Source: Actinoplanes missouriensis 431 (lineage in GTDB: Bacteria > Actinomycetota > Actinomycetes > Mycobacteriales > Micromonosporaceae). From it: a DNA stretch of 64,000 nucleotides. The DNA lies in assembly GCF_000284295.1 (NCBI RefSeq), contig NC_017093.1:3348001-3412000 (forward strand), written 5' to 3'. Shown in pieces: positions 59,014 through 64,000 of this stretch (positions are counted from its first letter, which is position 1; each line of letters opens with the position of its first letter). The position numbers and the translations under genes were made by a program. The notes beneath the pieces were generated by a model. It ran no database searches. It was not told the origin of the DNA and saw nothing but the letters and a program-made list of their open reading frames with translations.

Positions 59014-59996
59014 CCGCCGAGCCGCTGTTCCACCTGTTGCGCCCGGAGCATCTCCCATCACCGGCGGCCGTCGCCGGATACCTGCGGACCCGCGGTGGTG
59101 TGCTGTCGCCGGCGATCGGCCACCGCGACGACGCGCAGGCCCTGGACGCCGTCCGCGCCGCGGTGACGGCGGTGCCGATGGCCGCCGGAACCGTCGTGGA
59201 CGGCCCGGACGACGCCGAGTCGGCCGGCAACCGCGACAATGACCAGGCGTTCGGCATCGTCCGGGTGGACGGCGACCGGCCGGCGCTGTTCGTGCACACC
59301 GTGCTGAAGGGATACGAGGCGCTGCTCGCCGACACCTCGGAGGGTGGCACCGACCTGACCGGTGAGCAGTGGCGGACGCTGCGCGAGGCACTGGGCGTCA
59401 TGCTGGAGCAGCCGCCGCAGGATCGGCTCGCGCAGCAGTGGCAGCCGATGCCGCGGCGCCGCGACCAGCCGCCGTCCGCGGCGCTGCGCCGCTGGGTACG
59501 CGGCCACCGCCTGTTCATGGTGCTCATCCAGGGGCTGGTGCAGGCGTCCGGCGAACTGGCCGGGCAACTGCGCGCCGGCGACCGGCAGCCGGTCGCCGCT
59601 CTCGAACGGGCGATCCTGCTGATGCGGGCGTCGGAGGTCGCGCTGCGCTTCGCCGGCGACTTCAGCATCGCCGACTACGACGCCGTGGTGCGCCCGACGC
59701 TCATGCCGCCGCACTCCCCGCCCGGCATGAGCGGCCTGCACTGGCGTGACCACGAGCACCTGATCGCGAACCTGGCGGCGGCCCGCGACCTGCTGGCCGG
59801 CGTCGACCCCGCGCTGACCGAGATGCGGGCGACGTTCCGCCGGGCCTACGCCGAGGTGTACGACGCACACCGGTTCGTCTGCGCCCGGTTCGTCGGCGAG
59901 GAGTCGGCGAGCCTGCTGATGGCCAAGTCGAAACAGTCAGCGGTCGCAGTTCTGGACCGTTACAAGCAGGCCCGCCTGCACAACGTCCCCCAGTGA
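59010..59996 (+). CDS. Putative heme-dependent tyrosine-derivative hydroxylase (SfmD/SacD-like)
   Basis: 328 residues from GTG 59010, overlapping the NRPS stop. It is all-helical. SfmD, which hydroxylates 3-methyl-L-tyrosine in saframycin biosynthesis, is reported to bind heme covalently through an unusual HxnHxxxC motif. Here HxxxC occurs as H287-R-F-V-C291 (YDAHRFVCARF), with His244, 248 and 250 upstream in GLHWRDHEHL. That motif, and the position between an SfmC-like NRPS and an O-methyltransferase, are the basis of the call; I did not align the sequences. A relation to the TDO/IDO-like helical heme enzymes is possible. Confidence 0.65.
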
Positions 59997-60007
59997 TGGA
60001 GGTAGCT

Positions 60008-60667
60008 ATGTTTACCCAGGTCGAGCTGTCCGAGGAGCTGTGCGGGTACGTCCGCGACGTCTCACTGCGCGACAGCCCGCTGCTGAGCGAGCTGCGTGAC
60101 GAGACCCGGTCGCTGCCGGTCGCGAGCATGCAGGTCTCGGCGGAACAGGGCCAGTTCCTGAGCACCCTGGTACGGGCCGTCGGCGCCCGCCGGACCCTGG
60201 AGGTCGGCGTGTTCACCGGTTACAGCCTGGTGAGCACCGCCCTGGCCCTGCCGCCCGACGGCACGATCGTGGCCTGCGACGTGAGCGCCGAGTGGACGCA
60301 GGTCGCCATGCGGTACTGCGAGCGCGCCGGCGTGGCCGGCAAGGTGGACCTGCGGCTCGGCCCGGCTGCCGACACGCTGCGCGGGCTGCGCGCCGAGGGC
60401 CGCGACGGCACGTTCGACTTCGCGTTCATCGACGCCGACAAGGAGTCCTACGAGCAGTACTACGAGCTGGCGCTGGCCCTGGTACGCCCCGGCGGCACGC
60501 TCGTCTTCGACAACGTGCTCTGGTCGGGACTGGTGGTCGACGACTCCACGACCGATCCGGAGACCGTCGCGCTGCGCGACTTCAACGCCCGCCGCCGCAG
60601 CGACGAGCGCATCGACTTGAGCGTGCTGCCCTACGCCGACGGCCTGACCGTCGCCGTCAAGCGCTGA
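60008..60667 (+). CDS. SAM-dependent O-methyltransferase (catechol/CCoAOMT type), SfmM3-like
   Basis: 219 residues from ATG 60008, chosen because GGAGG ends 4-5 nt before it; GTG and ATG at 59993 and 59996 are in frame but less well placed. The pattern is the cation-dependent class: TLEVGVFTGYSLVSTALALP, FDFAFIDADKESYEQYYE and GTLVFDNVLWSGLV, which supply the metal ligands Asp, Asp and Asn. SfmM3/SacG of the known pathways O-methylate the tyrosine catechol to 3-hydroxy-5-methyl-O-methyltyrosine. A matching C-methyltransferase (SfmM2/SacF) is not obvious in the window. Confidence 0.9.
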   Translation: MFTQVELSEELCGYVRDVSLRDSPLLSELRDETRSLPVASMQVSAEQGQFLSTLVRAVGARRTLEVGVFTGYSLVSTALALPPDGTIVACDVSAEWTQVAMRYCERAGVAGKVDLRLGPAADTLRGLRAEGRDGTFDFAFIDADKESYEQYYELALALVRPGGTLVFDNVLWSGLVVDDSTTDPETVALRDFNARRRSDERIDLSVLPYADGLTVAVKR

Positions 60668-60700
60668 CCGCATCCCACCCGTACGCGAAAGGAAATGATC

Positions 60701-60904
60701 ATGTCCAGTTTCCTGTCCGACGACGACGACTACCCGTGCCGCGTGGTGATCAACGACGAGGAGCAGTACTCCATCTGGCCGCAGGACCGCGACGTTCCCG
60801 CCGGCTGGCACGCCACCGGTTTCGCCGGAACCCGCCGCGAGTGCCTCGACCACGTCGACCGCACCTGGCTCGACATGCGGCCCAAGTCCGTGCGCACCGC
60901 CTGA
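60701..60904 (+). CDS. MbtH-like NRPS accessory protein
   Basis: 67 residues from ATG 60701 with AAAGGAAA upstream. It matches the family signature: VVINDEEQYSIWPQDRDVPA, then GWHATGFAGTRRECLDHV and TWLDMRPKS. MbtH proteins bind adenylation domains and are needed for folding or activity of many actinobacterial NRPSs, so it should serve the A domains of the two NRPSs. It lies 33 bp after the O-methyltransferase gene. Confidence 0.95.
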   Translation: MSSFLSDDDDYPCRVVINDEEQYSIWPQDRDVPAGWHATGFAGTRRECLDHVDRTWLDMRPKSVRTA

Positions 60905-60934
60905 GCCGGCACCCCGACCGAGGAGGGCAGCGCC

Positions 60935-62416
60935 ATTCTGCAGCATCGACCGAAGACTCAGCAGGACAACGGCAGCGGGCCGCGGCGGGACGCCGCCGGC
61001 CCCGACTGGGACGGGCTGCGCGCCCGCGTCCGGGGCAGCGTCATCCGGCCGGACGACGACGGATACGACGACGCCCGGGCACTGGCCGACCTCGAGTTCA
61101 ACGCCGTGCGCCCGCTCGCCGTCGTGCGCTGCGCGGGACCCGAGGACGTCCGGCAGGCACTGGCGTTCGCCGGCGAGCTCGGCGTCCCGGCCGTCCCGCG
61201 CAGTGGCGGGCACAGCTTCGCCGGCTACTCGACGACCGAGGGCATCGTCGTCGACGTCTCCGGCATGACCCGCACCGTCATCGACGGCGACGTCGCCCGG
61301 GTCGAGGCGGGCGCCCAGCTCGTCGACCTCTACACCGACTCGCTGCGGTACGGGCTGGCGGTGCCGACCGGCTGGTGCTCGACGGTGGGGATCGCCGGGC
61401 TGGCCCTCGGCGGCGGCATCGGCCTGGAGAGCCGCAAGTACGGCCTCGCCGTCGACAACATCCTGTCCGCCGACATCGTGCTCGCCGACGGCCGGCTCGT
61501 GCGCTGCGACCGGTTGCATCACAGCGACCTGTTCTGGGCGCTGCGCGGTGGTGGCGGCGGCAACTTCGGCGTCGTGACCTCGCTGAGCCTGCGTGCCTAC
61601 CCGGTGACCGAGATGACCAACTACGTCCTGCGCTGGCCGTGGGCGGCCGCGGCCGAGGTGGTGCGGGCATGGCAGGAGTGGGCGTTCACCACCCCGGACG
61701 ACATGACGCCGACGCTGACCATGGAGCTGCCGGACGCCGCCGAGGGTGCCGTGCCGGAGCTCACCGTGAAGGGCGCCTGGCTGGGTTCGCCCGAGCTGCT
61801 CGGCCCGCTGCTCCAGCACCTCCGCGACCGGATACCCACCCCGCCCGACGAGACCTCGGTGACGACCGTCCCGTACGAGGAGGGGGTGATCTGGTGGTTC
61901 GGCTGTGAGGGCATGTCGATGGCCGAATGCCACTTCGCCGGATCGCATCCCGAGGGGAAGGTGCCGCGGGTCGGGTTCGCCCGGGCGCGCGGGCACTTCG
62001 TCGACCACGACATCCCGGCCGAGGGCATCCTCGCGATGGTCGAGGCGTTCGCCGCCCACCGCGCTCCGGGACAGTCCCGCAACCTCGACTTCCTGACCAT
62101 GGGCGGCGCCATCAACCGGGTGCCCGCCGACGCCACCGCCTTCGTGCACCGTGACAGCAGGTACTTCGTCGGCTGCGCGGTCGGCACGATGGACGCCGAG
62201 TCGCCGCAGGGACAGCAGGTGGCCGTCGACTGGATCGACTCCTGCTGGGAGGCGGTCCGGCCGTGGGCGGCGCCCCGGACGTACCAGAACTTCGTCGATC
62301 CGGCGCTGCCCGACTGGCAGAGCCGCTACTACGGGTCGAACTACGCGCGGCTGAGCGAGGTGCGGGCGGCGTACGACCCGGACCGGTTCTTCCGTTTCCC
62401 CCACGCCATCGTCTGA
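60935..62416 (+). CDS. Bicovalent FAD-linked oxidoreductase (BBE-like), SfmCy2-like, probable ATT start
   Basis: 493 residues if begun at ATT 60935. The frame from the MbtH stop (60902-60904) to GTG 61106 has no ATG, GTG or TTG, yet the N-terminal FAD region (DWDGLRARVRGSVIRPDDDG) lies before 61106 and is conserved. AGGAGG stands at 60921-60926, 8 nt before ATT and 11 before CTG 60938. His93 in RSGGHS and Cys148 in GWCSTVG are the two FAD attachment residues, and LALGGGIGLESRKYGL and the C-terminal YYGSNYARL plus YDPDRFF are typical. In saframycin A, SfmCy2 oxidatively deaminates the released prodrug outside the cell. No secretion signal is obvious here. Confidence 0.88.
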   Translation: MLQHRPKTQQDNGSGPRRDAAGPDWDGLRARVRGSVIRPDDDGYDDARALADLEFNAVRPLAVVRCAGPEDVRQALAFAGELGVPAVPRSGGHSFAGYSTTEGIVVDVSGMTRTVIDGDVARVEAGAQLVDLYTDSLRYGLAVPTGWCSTVGIAGLALGGGIGLESRKYGLAVDNILSADIVLADGRLVRCDRLHHSDLFWALRGGGGGNFGVVTSLSLRAYPVTEMTNYVLRWPWAAAAEVVRAWQEWAFTTPDDMTPTLTMELPDAAEGAVPELTVKGAWLGSPELLGPLLQHLRDRIPTPPDETSVTTVPYEEGVIWWFGCEGMSMAECHFAGSHPEGKVPRVGFARARGHFVDHDIPAEGILAMVEAFAAHRAPGQSRNLDFLTMGGAINRVPADATAFVHRDSRYFVGCAVGTMDAESPQGQQVAVDWIDSCWEAVRPWAAPRTYQNFVDPALPDWQSRYYGSNYARLSEVRAAYDPDRFFRFPHAIV

Positions 62417-62440
62417 CAACCCGCGGAGGCGGCGACCGAT

Positions 62441-64000
62441 ATGAAGCGATCCGCATCACTGCTCCGGCCCGGCCTGCGCGCCCTGCCGGCGATCGCCGCG
62501 GCCGGCGCCGCGATCGCCGCGCTGCGCGGACTGCGGCCACCCCGCCCGGCCGGTGCCCGCGCCCCGCTCGACAGGTTCTCCGCGGTACGGGCCGAAGGTC
62601 ACCTCCGGGTGATCGCCGCCGAGCCCCGGCCGATCGGCTCGCCGGCTGCGGCTCGGACTCGGGCCGAGCTGGTGGACCGGCTGCGGCGGCTCGGCCTGGA
62701 GACCGAGGTGCAGGAGTCGGTCGCGGTGGCCGACCTGGGCGCCGCGCCGTACGGGGTGCGCTACCGCTCGGCCGGCCGCGTGCGGAACATCGTGGCCCGC
62801 ATCCCCGGCACCGTGCCGGGCCGGGCCGTGCTGGTGATGACCCACTACGACTCGGTCGAGCAGGGCGCCGGTGTCAGCGACGCGGGCATGCTGGCCGCCG
62901 CCGTGCTGGAGACCGCCCGCGCGCTCGTGACCGGCCCGCCGCCGCGCAACGACGTCATCTTCCTGCTGACCGACGGGGAGGAGACCGGGCTGCTCGGCGC
63001 CCGGGCGTTCTTCGACGAGCACCCGGCCGCCGCCCGGGTGGGTGCGGTGCTCAACTTCGAGGCGCGGGGCACCCGCGGACCGGCGCTGATGTTCGAGACC
63101 GGCCCGGGCAGCGGGGCGCTGCTACGGCACCTCGCCGACCTGGAGCGTCCGGCGCAGAGCAGCTCGCTGTTCGACGAGGCGTACCAGCGGATGCCGAATA
63201 CCACGGACTTCGCGGTGGCCCGGGAACGCGGGCTGCCCGGCCTCAACTTCGCCAACATCGGCGGGTTCATCGACTACCACGGCCCGAACGACGACTTCGA
63301 GCACCGCGACCGGGGCACCCTGCAACACCACGGCGAGGTGATGACGGGCCTGGCCCGCAGACTCGGCGCGATGGACCTCGACGAGCCCGCCGGCCCCGAT
63401 CCGGTCTTCTTCTCCGCCGGGCCGCGCCGCCTGGTGCACTACCCGGCGCCGATGTCCACCCCGCTCGCCGCGCTGGCGGCCTCGGCCGCGGTGGCCGGGC
63501 TGCTGGCCGGGCGCCGCCGCCTCGGTGACGGCTGGCGGCTGCCGTCGTCGACGCTCCGGCTGCTCGCGAGACTGGTCGCCGGTGGCGGCGCCGCGACGGC
63601 GCTGACCTTCGCGGCGGCGGCGCGCAGCCCTCAGTTCCGCCGCAGCGGCGACTTCCCCGGATCGGACGCCGTGCACGTCGCGCTCGGAGGGCTGGCCGCC
63701 TCGGCGGCGGTGACCGGCATGGCGGGCGACGAGCCGTGGCGGCGGCTGGGCGCGGTGCTGCCACCGCTGGCGGTGCTCTCGCTGCTGGCCGGAGCGCGGG
63801 CGCCCGGCGCCGGTTACGTGACGGTCTGGCCGCTGGCCGGCGGCGCCGTCGCCGCGCTGACCACCGGTGCGCATCCGGCGGTGCGGGCGGCCGGCGCTGC
63901 CGTCGCCGCGGCGGGGGCAGCGGCCACCTTCGTACCGTTGTCGCGGCTGCTCTATCAGGGACTGACCCCCCGGATGGCGGCCGCCTCGATGCTGGCGTTG
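62441..64000 (+). CDS. Membrane-bound M28-family peptidase, SfmE-like (3' truncated)
   Basis: At least 520 residues from ATG 62441 (GGAGG at 62425-62429); it runs off the window. A hydrophobic N-terminus (about 12-31) precedes an M28 zinc aminopeptidase domain: VLVMTHYDSVEQGAGVSDAG (zinc His and Asp), LLTDGEETGLLGARAFF (catalytic and zinc Glu), LNFEARGTRGP and DYHGPNDDFEH (zinc His). From about 340 on there are six or more membrane segments. In saframycin biosynthesis, membrane protease SfmE removes the fatty acyl-peptide leader on export. This gene, next to the SfmCy2-like gene and an acylating NRPS, is a good candidate for that role. The C-terminus is not seen. Confidence 0.88.
   Translation, partial: MKRSASLLRPGLRALPAIAAAGAAIAALRGLRPPRPAGARAPLDRFSAVRAEGHLRVIAAEPRPIGSPAAARTRAELVDRLRRLGLETEVQESVAVADLGAAPYGVRYRSAGRVRNIVARIPGTVPGRAVLVMTHYDSVEQGAGVSDAGMLAAAVLETARALVTGPPPRNDVIFLLTDGEETGLLGARAFFDEHPAAARVGAVLNFEARGTRGPALMFETGPGSGALLRHLADLERPAQSSSLFDEAYQRMPNTTDFAVARERGLPGLNFANIGGFIDYHGPNDDFEHRDRGTLQHHGEVMTGLARRLGAMDLDEPAGPDPVFFSAGPRRLVHYPAPMSTPLAALAASAAVAGLLAGRRRLGDGWRLPSSTLRLLARLVAGGGAATALTFAAAARSPQFRRSGDFPGSDAVHVALGGLAASAAVTGMAGDEPWRRLGAVLPPLAVLSLLAGARAPGAGYVTVWPLAGGAVAALTTGAHPAVRAAGAAVAAAGAAATFVPLSRLLYQGLTPRMAAASMLAL

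Overview
The window is very GC-rich (apart from two copies of one 698 bp segment) with strong third-position G/C bias, short or overlapping intergenic spacing (GTGA and ATGA junctions) and many GTG starts. A methyl-accepting chemotaxis protein, mycothiol-type enzymes and F420-type oxidoreductases point to a motile-spore actinomycete, most likely Actinoplanes or another Micromonosporaceae. This is an inference from gene content, not a database match.

Positions 1-26 kb are mostly ordinary chromosome: a trypsin-like secreted protease, a two-component system, a chemotaxis receptor, a MepB/MarR/hydrolase group with a near-perfect 18 bp inverted-repeat operator and a transposase remnant, an FeS-type photolyase, a deoxyribosyltransferase-like protein with an internal hexapeptide repeat, a complete dipeptide ABC transporter operon with a downstream serine hydrolase, small regulators, and a four-gene operon (F420-type oxidoreductase, PatB-like lyase, amidohydrolase, Rv2466c-like protein lacking its cysteines) ending at a divergent Lrp/MFS pair.

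Positions 26.3-35.2 kb hold nine tightly coupled genes: a sugar-phosphate cyclase of the dehydroquinate synthase family, HAD phosphatase, RmlD-like reductase, BadF-type kinase, TIM-barrel isomerase, GT4 glycosyltransferase, SDR, a mycothiol-amidase (Mca/MshB/LmbE) homologue and a zinc alcohol dehydrogenase. Together they look like a pathway to a cyclitol-sugar conjugate with a free amine.

Positions 35.3-64 kb carry what I read as a saframycin/safracin-type tetrahydroisoquinoline antibiotic cluster. One NRPS has the order FAAL-ACP-C-A(Ala)-PCP-C-A(Gly)-PCP. A second is C-A-PCP-reductase, with an atypical condensation domain and an adenylation code of the type I associate with the modified tyrosine. 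Downstream are a putative heme tyrosine hydroxylase (SfmD-like, HxxxC motif), an O-methyltransferase, MbtH, a bicovalent FAD oxidoreductase (SfmCy2-like) and a membrane M28 peptidase (SfmE-like) that runs off the window. Upstream are a P450, a small methyltransferase, an aromatic-type FAD monooxygenase, an F420-type reductase, a 14-TM exporter, a UvrA-like resistance ATPase, a helix-turn-helix/TPR regulator and a YceI protein. TGTCA/TGACA boxes, often spaced by one helical turn, precede several of these transcription units, so one regulator may coordinate them.

The most unusual points are the cyclitol operon next to the tetrahydroisoquinoline genes, the perfect 698 bp duplication of low-GC3 DNA covering the A-domain tail and PCP of both modules of the large NRPS, a gene that seems to start at ATT behind a perfect AGGAGG, and a triplicated start region in front of the cluster regulator.
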